From positions 1-54,857 of the forward strand of contig JAAYKD010000074.1 in the NCBI GenBank assembly GCA_012522585.1: a DNA stretch of 54,857 nucleotides, written 5' to 3'. The translations under genes and the position numbers were made by a program. Of the stretch, positions 40,583-49,552 are shown in pieces. Below the pieces are notes generated by a model. The model did no database searches. It was not told the origin of the DNA and worked only from the letters and a program-made list of their open reading frames with translations. The number at the start of each line of letters is the position of its first letter. Positions within the stretch are counted from its first letter, which is position 1. Source of the stretch: Bacillota bacterium (GTDB lineage Bacteria > Bacillota > JAAYKD01).

Positions 40583-41410
40583 TTAATCCCTAGAATGCTC
40601 GCCAAAATAGTAGGCCACTAAGGTGGCAGCGGCGGCAACATTCAAGGATTCAACCTTGTTGCTCATGGGAATAGATACAAATCTATCACATTTTTGTCGA
40701 ACTTCCTCAGATAAACCTAGGCTTTCATTGCCCAAAACATAAACCGCTCTTTCCAATCTTGGTTGTGTAAAGAGATTTGCTGCTGCTTTTTCTGAACTCA
40801 AGCCAATTATTTTATAACCCTTTGCTTTAGCTAAGCTGAGAGCATCGGCGAGTTTTGGGTGAGAATAGATGGGGAATTTGAAAACTGCTCCGGCAGCTGC
40901 TTTGATCAGCAGGGGCTGATTGATTGAAGGCACTCCCTCTTTGGGTAAGAGTAACCCGGAAACACCGGCAGCAGCGACTGAACGCACAATCATCCCTAAG
41001 TTTGCCGGATTGGTCACGCCATCTACAGCTAAAATTGTACTGGGGCCATTTTGATAGTTTAAAAATTTAGGCCAGTCATTCTCCAACTTGCCCAGAACGT
41101 CTGCCACAATGCCTTGATCTTCATTTTTATTTTTTGAAATTCTATGCAGAGCTTCCGGCTCCATCTCCTTAATCGCTATGCCCTTTGCTTGAGCCTTCCT
41201 GACTATAGCCCGAAGAGATTTGCTCTGATTATGCCTGTCTACTAAGATTCTTTCAATCTTAATTTCAGGATGTTGATCAACTAAATCAGAAACGGTTTTC
41301 TTTCCGAAAACCGTTATAAATTTATTAAAGTATTCCTTTTTAGCCAGATATTCCTTTGAATCCTGAAATTTCTTTGTTTTTTTATTTTTCATACTCTTTC
41401 CCTCATCCAA
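40583..41410 (-). CDS. TrmH/SpoU-family RNA methyltransferase
   Basis: 275 aa; VTNPANLGMIVRSVAAAGVSGLLLP, YVLGNESLGLSEEV, IPMSNKVESLNVAAAATLVAYY (motifs 1-3). Confidence 0.93.
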   Translation of the reverse strand: MDEGKSMKNKKTKKFQDSKEYLAKKEYFNKFITVFGKKTVSDLVDQHPEIKIERILVDRHNQSKSLRAIVRKAQAKGIAIKEMEPEALHRISKNKNEDQGIVADVLGKLENDWPKFLNYQNGPSTILAVDGVTNPANLGMIVRSVAAAGVSGLLLPKEGVPSINQPLLIKAAAGAVFKFPIYSHPKLADALSLAKAKGYKIIGLSSEKAAANLFTQPRLERAVYVLGNESLGLSEEVRQKCDRFVSIPMSNKVESLNVAAAATLVAYYFGEHSRD

Positions 41411-41420
41411 TCAAAGATCC

Positions 41421-42251
41421 TTATTCTACGATGAAAAGCCAGATGATATCCTGATCGCCCAATAGATCCTGAGCCGATTCAATCTTTTCCTTCGAATAAA
41501 TTCTGACCCTTTTTTGTTCTTCCTTTTGCTCATATTCACCGATTAAATCTGCCAAGAGCCTTTCTAAATCAGCTTCTTCCTCGGAAGCTAGAAAAACTCT
41601 GGTTGCATCGACCCCCTGGCCTGTTATTTCAGGCAATTGCTCCGAAACTTTTTGGTATTCTGAGAATGCATCCAAGGACTCAAAGTAAATAGAAACTACA
41701 GCCGTATAACTGCTTGTACTCTCACTCAACTGTTTCTTATAAGGAAAATCTATTATTTCCAAACTTTCATAAAAATCAAAATCATTAGCTTTAAAAGAAG
41801 GTAATTCTCCCTCTTTTAAATCTTCAACAGTTCTAATTTCTATACCAGCGCTTTCAGGCGCTTCTAAACTGAGTAAACTCTCCTGCTGCTTGGTGTTTTG
41901 AACTAAAGCACTTCTCATAGCAAAAACTAAAATAGTAGCTATAACAAGCCCCTGAACTCTTCTGGCCGAGAAAAAATCTTGAATTAATTGGAAAAAGCCT
42001 GCCTGTCCTTGAGGTTTTAAATTCTCAGCGGCCTGCTCCTGAGGCAAACGGCTCATAATAGAAAAGTGAAGGTTAGCAGGTACAGCAAGCTCTTGGATTT
42101 CCTGAAAGCCTGATTTTACCAGGTTTTTTAATTCCAGTTCACTCTGACAAGAAGGACAAGTTTTTATATGCTCTTGGACTTCCAAGGAAAGCTCATCTAT
42201 ATTTTTAAACTGTTGGGTAGAAATTATCCTACGACATGTTGAACAATTCAT
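41421..42251 (-). CDS. Anti-sigma factor with ZAS-type zinc finger and TM helix
   Basis: 276 aa; HIKTCPSCQSEL zinc finger, TM LVIATILVFAM, downstream of an ECF sigma gene. Confidence 0.8.
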   Translation of the reverse strand: MNCSTCRRIISTQQFKNIDELSLEVQEHIKTCPSCQSELELKNLVKSGFQEIQELAVPANLHFSIMSRLPQEQAAENLKPQGQAGFFQLIQDFFSARRVQGLVIATILVFAMRSALVQNTKQQESLLSLEAPESAGIEIRTVEDLKEGELPSFKANDFDFYESLEIIDFPYKKQLSESTSSYTAVVSIYFESLDAFSEYQKVSEQLPEITGQGVDATRVFLASEEEADLERLLADLIGEYEQKEEQKRVRIYSKEKIESAQDLLGDQDIIWLFIVE

Positions 42252-42252
42252 T

Positions 42253-42882
42253 TCAGCTCTTACCCCCTTGCTTAGACTGACGGAGGTAACCGGAGAAATG
42301 TTCCCTGTTTTTTAGAATTTCCTCTTTTAAAGCCTGTCTGGCCCTGAACAAACGGGATTTAACTGTGCCCAATTGAGTGTCCAGTAGCTGGGCAATTTCT
42401 TTATAGCTCATTTGTTCATAATCAAAAAGAAATAAAACTTCTCGATGTTGAGGACTCAGTTGCCAGATAGCTTCTTTAACGAGCTCCTTTAATTCACTTC
42501 TTTCAAGTAATTCTTCCGGTAATATTATCGGGTCAAGATCGGGCAAATCCAGTTCTTTTTCCTCTTCTGAGGTATAACTATAACGACTCAAGCTCTCAAC
42601 CGGTTTGCGTTTTCGCAAAAAATCATAGGCTGTATTAGTCACTAAAGAATAGAGCCAAGTTTTAAAGGAGGACTGTCCCCTAAACGTTGAAATCGATCTA
42701 TAGAGCTTGAGAAAGGATTCCTGGGTGATTTCGGCTGCATCTTCTCTATTTCCACTCAAACGCAGTGCTTGCAGATAGACACTTTTTTCATAGCGTAAGA
42801 TCAGCTCTTCAAGAGCATCGCGATCGGCATTTTCCACAAACTTTTTAATCAGTACCAGATCAAGGTCATTTTGACTCTGCAT
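42253..42882 (-). CDS. ECF (extracytoplasmic function) RNA polymerase sigma factor
   Basis: DAAEITQESFLKLYRSISTFRGQSSFKTWLYSLVTNTAYDFLRKRK; HREVLFLFDYEQMSYKEIAQLLDTQLGTVKSRLFRARQAL. ATG 42882 with SD aaggtgat; the ORF track extends to 42918. Confidence 0.93.
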   Translation of the reverse strand: MQSQNDLDLVLIKKFVENADRDALEELILRYEKSVYLQALRLSGNREDAAEITQESFLKLYRSISTFRGQSSFKTWLYSLVTNTAYDFLRKRKPVESLSRYSYTSEEEKELDLPDLDPIILPEELLERSELKELVKEAIWQLSPQHREVLFLFDYEQMSYKEIAQLLDTQLGTVKSRLFRARQALKEEILKNREHFSGYLRQSKQGGKS

Positions 42883-42914
42883 TTTATCACCTTCTTGAGC
42901 AGTCCCCTTCTTGA

Positions 42915-42983
42915 TCAATCTTGAAAAGCTGAATCGCCATTTTTTCTGGGCGAACCATCGAGGATCAGAATTTCCTTTTTCAT
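42915..42983 (-). pseudogene. 22-codon remnant (or micro-ORF) of a flavodoxin-fold NAD(P)H/FMN reductase N-terminus
   Basis: Minus ORF MKKEILILDGSPRKNGDSAFQD* with upstream gagaggctgag; ILxxxGSPRKNGxS is the FMN-phosphate loop of this family. Confidence 0.6.
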
Positions 42984-42997
42984 CTCAGCCTCTCTGA

Positions 42998-44092
42998 TCA
43001 AAACTCTTTCTTTTGTAAAAACGGAGGGACTGAAAACTCCGCATCCTGTTTACCTTGGGCTCGATGTAGAGCGGCATTTAACTTTTCCAGTTCGTTCAGA
43101 TCTCTTTTGCGCTGAGAATCAAAATGAGGAACTCTTTTTTCCTGATCAAAGCCTGTGGCAACGACTGCCAGGCGAATCTGATCTTTTAATTTTTCATCGA
43201 TGGAAGTACCCCAAATAATCTGAGCATCTGGATCGACTGCTTGAGTTATGATGTCGGCAGCCTCTGTTGTTTCGTAGAGGGTTAGATCGGGTCCACCGGC
43301 TATATTGAGCAAAACTCCTCTGGCACCGTCTATGGAAGTTTCAAGCAAAGGGCTTGAAATAGCCATTTTGGCAGCTTCTTGAGCTCTATTTTCTCCTTGA
43401 CCATAGCCTATCCCCATGATGGCAGTTCCAGAATCCTGCATGATCGATTTAACATCGGCAAAGTCTAGGTTGACAATACCGGGAACGATAATCAAATCTG
43501 AAATTCCCTGAACTCCCTGGCGTAAAACCTCATCGACCATTTTAAAGGCATCGAGTAAAGAAGTTTTTTTATCTATTACCTGCATCAAGCGGTCATTGGG
43601 AATGGTAATCAGGGCATCTACTTTTTCTCTTAATCTTTCGATTCCCCCCAAAGCTTGAGTAGAGCGTCTTTTGCCTTCAAAATTGAAAGGCTTGGTCACC
43701 ACAGAAATTGTCAAAGCTCCTTGACTTTTCGCTATTTCTGCCACTATAGCAGCAGCACCAGTACCGGTTCCCCCTCCCATGCCCGCTGTAACAAAGACCA
43801 TGTCAGCGCCTTTAATGGCATTGGCTATTTCTTCTCTACTCTCTTCAGCTGCTTGTAAGCCAATTTCAGGGTTTCCACCTGCACCTTGGCCTTTGGTCAA
43901 TTTATCCCCAATCTGTAAGCGTTGTCCGGCTAAGGAATGCTCTAAAACTACACCATCAGTATTGATGGCTATAAACTCTACACCCTTCAGCCCGGCAGCA
44001 ATCATTCGATCGACAGCATTGCTGCCACCTCCGCCCACCCCGACTACTTTGATTTTTGTTATTTCCTGCATTTCCGACTGCAATTCCAACAT
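42998..44092 (-). CDS. ftsZ: Cell division protein FtsZ
   Basis: 364 aa; [26 protein letters not shown]-terminal peptide [10 protein letters not shown]. Confidence 0.98.
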   Translation of the reverse strand: MLELQSEMQEITKIKVVGVGGGGSNAVDRMIAAGLKGVEFIAINTDGVVLEHSLAGQRLQIGDKLTKGQGAGGNPEIGLQAAEESREEIANAIKGADMVFVTAGMGGGTGTGAAAIVAEIAKSQGALTISVVTKPFNFEGKRRSTQALGGIERLREKVDALITIPNDRLMQVIDKKTSLLDAFKMVDEVLRQGVQGISDLIIVPGIVNLDFADVKSIMQDSGTAIMGIGYGQGENRAQEAAKMAISSPLLETSIDGARGVLLNIAGGPDLTLYETTEAADIITQAVDPDAQIIWGTSIDEKLKDQIRLAVVATGFDQEKRVPHFDSQRKRDLNELEKLNAALHRAQGKQDAEFSVPPFLQKKEF

Positions 44093-44136
44093 ATTTATGA
44101 CCCTCTCTTTCCAACCCTTTTATCCCAAACATCTGG

Positions 44137-44853
44137 TTAATCCGGTAAAAAAACCGGCTTATCACCTTGTAAAACAACTGTACCTTTGATTTTTTGCCCC
44201 CGCATAAAGACAATGACTGTTCTCATATCATTGAGTTGCTGTTCTGTAATTTCCTGATCTACCCTGATTTTATATCTATCCGTCGTGTGTAAATAAAAAT
44301 AACCCTCGGAATATCTTATTTCACTGACCATATCCCTAAAATGATCGTCCATTTTTGCCACAATTTCTTGCAAATCCTGCATCAATTCAGCACCGGGAAT
44401 TTTTTCCCCGATGGCCAAAAAAGGCAGCTCTAAGCCACTAAAAAGCAATTCCAAACGAGGTAAATCCTGACAGATAGTCAGGGCGGTTCCATCGGCTGAA
44501 ACTGCCATTAAGTTACCATAATAGGGTAAATAAGCTAAGATTTCCCTTTCAACGATTGCAATCTCCATGCGATTAGGGAAGACATAGGTGATCTCCGCTT
44601 CTTTGATCCAAGGATGTTGCATCAATCTTTCTCTTTTAGGCGAAGCCAGCAAAAAGACCATGGGCTTGCCTAGAGGTTCTTGCAAAAGGTGAGTTGCTTC
44701 CTCTTCCTTGACTATTTCCATTCCGGATATTTCTATCTGAGCCAAGCGAAAGTATGGTAAAAGGCTTATGCCCACTAAGATTGCTAAGAAAAAAGAGAAA
44801 AAGATTAAAATTTTCTTAAAATTAAAATTAATTTTCAATTTCTCCATAGACAA
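44137..44853 (-). CDS. ftsQ: Cell division protein FtsQ/DivIB
   Basis: 238 aa; N-terminal TM, POTRA-like [19 protein letters not shown]..., [25 protein letters not shown]. Confidence 0.9.
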   Translation of the reverse strand: MSMEKLKINFNFKKILIFFSFFLAILVGISLLPYFRLAQIEISGMEIVKEEEATHLLQEPLGKPMVFLLASPKRERLMQHPWIKEAEITYVFPNRMEIAIVEREILAYLPYYGNLMAVSADGTALTICQDLPRLELLFSGLELPFLAIGEKIPGAELMQDLQEIVAKMDDHFRDMVSEIRYSEGYFYLHTTDRYKIRVDQEITEQQLNDMRTVIVFMRGQKIKGTVVLQGDKPVFLPD

Positions 44854-44865
44854 TCTCCTTTTTCA

Positions 44866-45792
44866 CTATTTTTCCAAGGCTAAGTCGATTAATTTTTCCA
44901 CTAAATCAGCGTAGGAATAGCCATAAGCTTTGGCTGATTCGGGAACTAAGCTCGTATTGGTCATACCGGGCAAGGTGTTGACTTCCAAAAGCCAACAATC
45001 GCCTTTTTCATCGGCTATGAAATCCGCTCTTGAAATACCCAGACAACCCAAAGCCAGATGAGCCCGTTCTGCCAAAGCTGAAGCTTCTCTGACCACCCTT
45101 GCTTCAACCAAAGGAGGAACAAAATGGCGACTCATATTGGGTACGTATTTTGCTTCATAATCGTAGAGTTCATTTAAGGGAACTATTTCCACACAGGGCA
45201 AAACAAGGGGATTTCTGTTTCCTAAAACAGGAACAGTCAATTCCGTGCCAGTAATGGCTTCCTCAATTAAAACTTCACGATCAAACTGAAAAGCTTTGGC
45301 GATTGCTTCGTCCAGCTCTTTAGCCTCTTTAACCTGACTCAAACCAATTGTCGAGCCTTGACTGGAAGGTTTGATGATCAATCTTCCCTTAGCCGCAAGC
45401 AAAGCTTCTATTTCAGCTCTTTTATGCTCATAACCTTCATCTTTATAGAGGGCAATCCATTCCGGGGTGCGTAGGCCCTCATGGGCAAAGATTTTTTTCG
45501 ACATAATTTTATTCATGGCCAAGGAGCTGGCTAAAATCCCTGAACCCACATAGGGAATGTCTAAAATTTCTAACAAACCTTGGACCGTCCCATCTTCCCC
45601 GTATTTGCCATGGGCAGCAATAAAAACTACATCAACATTTAGCTTCAAAAGATTTTCAGCTAAATCACGATCGATTTCCAATTGAGTTACTTCATACCCT
45701 CGCTCTTTTAAAGCTGCGATGATGCCCTTAGCTGTCATCAAAGATACTTCTCTTTCAGCAGAGCTCCCGACTAAAACTGCCACATGTTTCAA
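44866..45792 (-). CDS. ddl: D-alanine--D-alanine ligase
   Basis: 308 aa; VLVGSSAEREVSLMTAKGI, HGKYGEDGTVQGLLEILDIPYVGSG, EVNTLPGMTNTSLVP. Confidence 0.96.
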   Translation of the reverse strand: MKHVAVLVGSSAEREVSLMTAKGIIAALKERGYEVTQLEIDRDLAENLLKLNVDVVFIAAHGKYGEDGTVQGLLEILDIPYVGSGILASSLAMNKIMSKKIFAHEGLRTPEWIALYKDEGYEHKRAEIEALLAAKGRLIIKPSSQGSTIGLSQVKEAKELDEAIAKAFQFDREVLIEEAITGTELTVPVLGNRNPLVLPCVEIVPLNELYDYEAKYVPNMSRHFVPPLVEARVVREASALAERAHLALGCLGISRADFIADEKGDCWLLEVNTLPGMTNTSLVPESAKAYGYSYADLVEKLIDLALEK

Positions 45793-47189
45793 TTTTTCAA
45801 TCCCCTTTTATAAGCTAATAAATCGACTACTTCTCTTCCATACTGGTTGATATCACCGGCTCCGGTGAAAATGACTAAATCCCCTTCTCTCAACAGAGGT
45901 GGTAACTTCTCCACCAATTCTTTTTTATCCTCTATATAGACTACTTCTCTCTCCGAATCAAATTTCTTGATCGCATCGACTAAAATAGAGCTCCTGACTT
46001 CAGGATCTGGCATTCTTTCCCTGGAAGGGAAAATACCTATGAGCACAACCAAATCCGCATCTTTAAATGATTGACCAAAGGCATCTCTAAAAAAAAGAGT
46101 TCGACTGTAAAGATGAGGCTGAAAGACGATGATCAAACGCTTTTTCTCTTCAGCCAAAGCTGCTTGAATTAAATTTTTCACCTCAGTCGGATGATGGGCA
46201 TAATCTTCCACAAATTTAATTCCAGCAATCGTATCAATATATTCGTATCTTCGTTTGCCTTGAACATAATCCGATAATCCCAATTTTAACTGTTCTAGAT
46301 CGAGACCTAAATGAAGAGAACAAGCCAGAGCTCCCAGAGCATTTTGCAGATTATATTCACCTAATAGGGAGAGTTCGAACTCAGCCAGAAATTCTTGATC
46401 CTGATAGAGCTGCCAAGTAGAACCTTGAGGGTGCCATTTTATTTTTTCAGCCCTGATTTTAGCATCAGCAACCAGGCCATAGGTTGTATAAGAACAGGTC
46501 AAGCGAGGAAGAATTTTTCTGATTATTTCAGAATCAAGGCCTAAAAAAGCATGACCGTCTGAAGGCAGGTTATTTAAAAACTCAACGAAAGTATTTTCTA
46601 TCTGGTTTAAATCCTCGTAGTAATCGAGATGATCCTCTTCAATATTGGTGATGATGGCATATTGGCTGGGCAGATTTAAGAAGCTACCATCACTTTCATC
46701 GGCTTCCGCTACCAAATAATCGCCCTTGCCCCAAATTGCGTTGCCACCGATTAAATCGAGTTCTCCTCCCAGCAAAGCTGCCGGATCAAAACCAGCCTTT
46801 TTTAAAATCGAGGTGAGTAAAAAGGAAGTGGTAGTTTTACCGTGGGTACCACTGATTGCGATACTCTTCTTTTCCCTGATCAAGGCCCCAAGCATTTCCG
46901 AACGGTGCCAGATCGGCAAATTCAATTCTTCAGCTCTTTGCAACTCTTCATTTTCGTATTTAATGGCAGAAGAAACCACCACCAATTGAGCATCACCAAT
47001 CTGCTCGGCTTTATGTCCTATAAAGACCTTAGCTCCCATCTCTTGTAATTGCTCGGTAATCGCTGAAGGGTTGTTATCGCTGCCTCTGACATCGTAACCT
47101 TGAGCTAAAAGCACTTTGGCTAAAGCACTCATGCCAATGCCGCCAATGGCAATAAAATGAATTTTCTCAAAACTGCTTAAATCAGCCAT
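45789..47189 (-). CDS. murC: UDP-N-acetylmuramate--L-alanine ligase
   Basis: 466 aa; HFIAIGGIGMSALAKVLL, SGTHGKTTTS, EADESDGSFL, DDYAHHPTE-like EDYAHHPTE. Confidence 0.97.
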   Translation of the reverse strand: MADLSSFEKIHFIAIGGIGMSALAKVLLAQGYDVRGSDNNPSAITEQLQEMGAKVFIGHKAEQIGDAQLVVVSSAIKYENEELQRAEELNLPIWHRSEMLGALIREKKSIAISGTHGKTTTSFLLTSILKKAGFDPAALLGGELDLIGGNAIWGKGDYLVAEADESDGSFLNLPSQYAIITNIEEDHLDYYEDLNQIENTFVEFLNNLPSDGHAFLGLDSEIIRKILPRLTCSYTTYGLVADAKIRAEKIKWHPQGSTWQLYQDQEFLAEFELSLLGEYNLQNALGALACSLHLGLDLEQLKLGLSDYVQGKRRYEYIDTIAGIKFVEDYAHHPTEVKNLIQAALAEEKKRLIIVFQPHLYSRTLFFRDAFGQSFKDADLVVLIGIFPSRERMPDPEVRSSILVDAIKKFDSEREVVYIEDKKELVEKLPPLLREGDLVIFTGAGDINQYGREVVDLLAYKRGLKN

Positions 47190-47192
47190 AAT

Positions 47193-48311
47193 TTAAACTC
47201 CTTTTTCTTTAGTAGCCAAAATTTCCAAGGCTAAATCGGCTATTTCTTTACAAGCATTGGGTTTAGCCAGAGATAAAGCCGCCTTCGACATAAATTCTCT
47301 CTTCTCTTGATCGGCCAAGAGATCTGCAATCCTTGCATAGAGCAAGTCACCATTCAAATCAGCTTCTCTGATAGTTATGGCAGCCCCCAAAGCTTCAATT
47401 GCTTTGGCATTATGCTCCTGATGATTATCAGCAACATAAGGAGAGGGTATATAGATGGCAGGTAAACCGCAGGCATTTATTTCCGCAATCATCCCACCTG
47501 CTCTGGCCACTATTAAATCAGCAGCATTCAAGGCCGCAGGCATATCATCTAAATAAGGAAGAATTTTAAAATCAGCGGGCAAAGCAAGGGAATTGCTCTT
47601 TATTTCAGCAAGGACCTGATCATAATTGACCTGGCCGGCAACCAGGATAACTTGCAAATCGTCTAATTGGATCAATCTTGGCAAGATTGCCAAGGCTGCA
47701 TTATTAATCGGCTCGGCGCCTCTACTACCCCCTACAAAAAGTAGGGTTTTCTTCTTAGGATTCAAGCCAAGGCGTTCAATTCCTTGCTCTTTACTCAAAC
47801 TGAAAAATTCTTCTCTAATCGGGTTTCCTGTTGTCACAGTTTTCTTACTTCTGCTCAAATAAGTCGAGGCCTCAGAAAATGAAAGAGCAACTGCATCAAC
47901 GAAAGGCGTCAAAATACGGTTGGTCAAACTGGGTAAGGCGTTTTGTTCATGGATTAAAGTAGGCTTTCCCAATAAGGCTGCGGCCATTAAGACTGGCCCT
48001 GCCACATAACCACCAGTACCAATTACCAGATCCGGCTTATAGGCTCTGACCCTTTGCCAAGAGATAAAAAATCCTTGAATTGCTACAAAAAGTGTTTTCA
48101 CAGTATCAAAAGATAATTTTCTTTCAAAACCTTGGGCTGGTAGACAGGAAAATGGAACCCCTCTTTTGGGCACAATATCCTTCTCCATGCCATCACAGCT
48201 GCCCAAATAATGAACCTCCAAATTCTCTACCCTGGAAGCCAATTCTTCAATTAATGCCAGGCCCGGGTAAATATGCCCTCCGGTTCCTCCCCCACTGATC
48301 AAAACTCTCAT
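47193..48311 (-). CDS. murG: UDP-GlcNAc:undecaprenyl-PP-MurNAc-pentapeptide transferase MurG
   Basis: 372 aa; SGGGTGGHIYPGLAL, GTGGYVAGPVLMAA, RAGGMIAEINACGLPAIYIP. Confidence 0.97.
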   Translation of the reverse strand: MRVLISGGGTGGHIYPGLALIEELASRVENLEVHYLGSCDGMEKDIVPKRGVPFSCLPAQGFERKLSFDTVKTLFVAIQGFFISWQRVRAYKPDLVIGTGGYVAGPVLMAAALLGKPTLIHEQNALPSLTNRILTPFVDAVALSFSEASTYLSRSKKTVTTGNPIREEFFSLSKEQGIERLGLNPKKKTLLFVGGSRGAEPINNAALAILPRLIQLDDLQVILVAGQVNYDQVLAEIKSNSLALPADFKILPYLDDMPAALNAADLIVARAGGMIAEINACGLPAIYIPSPYVADNHQEHNAKAIEALGAAITIREADLNGDLLYARIADLLADQEKREFMSKAALSLAKPNACKEIADLALEILATKEKGV

Positions 48312-48411
48312 AATTTATCGCTCAATTCTGATTTAATTCTACTTGTCTTAAAAACACTCAAAGTCAGTCCGACAGAAATCTTCCAAATAGCCAAAATTAT
48401 TACGCCTAAGC
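48295..48411 (-). repeat. Diverged tandem copy of the ftsW 3' end placed between ftsW and murG (116-bp period)
   Basis: atcgctcaattctgatttaatt occurs at 48317 and 48433. The copy translates to ISLGVIILAIWKISVGLTLSVFKTSRIKSELSDKL*, against ftsW ISAGGTSLAISMISVGLILNVSRQVQLNQN*. Confidence 0.87.
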
Positions 48412-48437
48412 TGATCAAAATTCTCTTAATTCATCGC

Positions 48438-49541
48438 TCAATTCTGATTTAATTGGACTTGCCTGGAAACATTCAAAATAAGCCCAACAGAAATCATCGA
48501 TATAGCCAAAGAAGTTCCGCCTGCACTGATAAAGGGCAGAGTGACACCTGTAGCAGGAATAGTCGCCGTTGCCACGCCTATGTTGATTAAAGACTGTAGG
48601 CAAATAGAAATACTCAAGCCCAGAACCAAGAAACTTGAAAAGACATCTTCGGTCTTTCTGGCAAGATAAAAGCAACGCCAGAGAAAAAGAAAATAGGCTA
48701 AAATCAAAACAAATATACCTAAAATACCAAATTCTTCGGCTATGATGGAAAATATAAAATCGCTCATAGCTTCCGGCAAATATCCATACTTCATCAGACT
48801 ATTTCCAGGCCCGACTCCGGTCAATCCTCCATTTACTATAGCATAGAGAGAATGAATGATCTGATAGCCTGTATCGTCGGGATCCGCCCAGGGGTTTCTA
48901 TATATACTCAAACGGTCTAAGCGATAGCTCTTTTTACTGACAACCAAGGCCAGGCCACCGACTCCGGCCAAAGCAAAGAGTATGGTGATTAGCCAGGGTA
49001 AACCTGCTAAAAAAATCATAATTCCGCCAGTCCCTAAGACTAATAACATGGTACCAAAATCCGGTTGAGCAAAGATCAAGAGAGCAGGTATTAAAACTAC
49101 CAAGAGGGATAAAAGAATCGGCCTAAAACCTTTTAGCTGGCCTTTATTTTTGGTAAAGAGGGCTGAAAGCAGGAGAACTACTCCAATTTTCATCAATTCC
49201 GAAGGCATAAAGGTCAGAGAACCTACTTCGATCCAGCGGTAGGCTCCTAATAATTCCATGCCTATACCAGGTACAAAAACAAGGCCCAAAAGGATAAGGC
49301 CCAAAATGTAAATATAAAAGGAAAATTTATAAAACCAGTTTATTGGTATATAGATGGTGATCAGCATCAGGAGCAGTGACAATCCTGCCCATTTAGCTTG
49401 CTGACCGAATTTTATATGGGAATTACCACCGATTAAAGCATCGTTAAAGCCAGTGGAAAAAACGACTATTAAACCAAAACTGAGCAAAAACAGTATCAGA
49501 ATTAATAACCATAAATCGGGTATGGATTTTTTCTTAAACAC
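48438..49541 (-). CDS. ftsW: Cell division SEDS glycosyltransferase FtsW
   Basis: 367 aa; polytopic SEDS protein, GVGPGNSLMKYGYLPEAMSDFIFSIIAEEFGILG, TLPFISAGGTSL. Confidence 0.96.
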   Translation of the reverse strand: MFKKKSIPDLWLLILILFLLSFGLIVVFSTGFNDALIGGNSHIKFGQQAKWAGLSLLLMLITIYIPINWFYKFSFYIYILGLILLGLVFVPGIGMELLGAYRWIEVGSLTFMPSELMKIGVVLLLSALFTKNKGQLKGFRPILLSLLVVLIPALLIFAQPDFGTMLLVLGTGGIMIFLAGLPWLITILFALAGVGGLALVVSKKSYRLDRLSIYRNPWADPDDTGYQIIHSLYAIVNGGLTGVGPGNSLMKYGYLPEAMSDFIFSIIAEEFGILGIFVLILAYFLFLWRCFYLARKTEDVFSSFLVLGLSISICLQSLINIGVATATIPATGVTLPFISAGGTSLAISMISVGLILNVSRQVQLNQN

Positions 49542-49552
49542 CCTACCACCCC

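Noticed and set aside
43779-44189. 136-aa plus-strand ORF
   Set aside because: Antisense to ftsZ and the end of ftsQ; shadow ORF.
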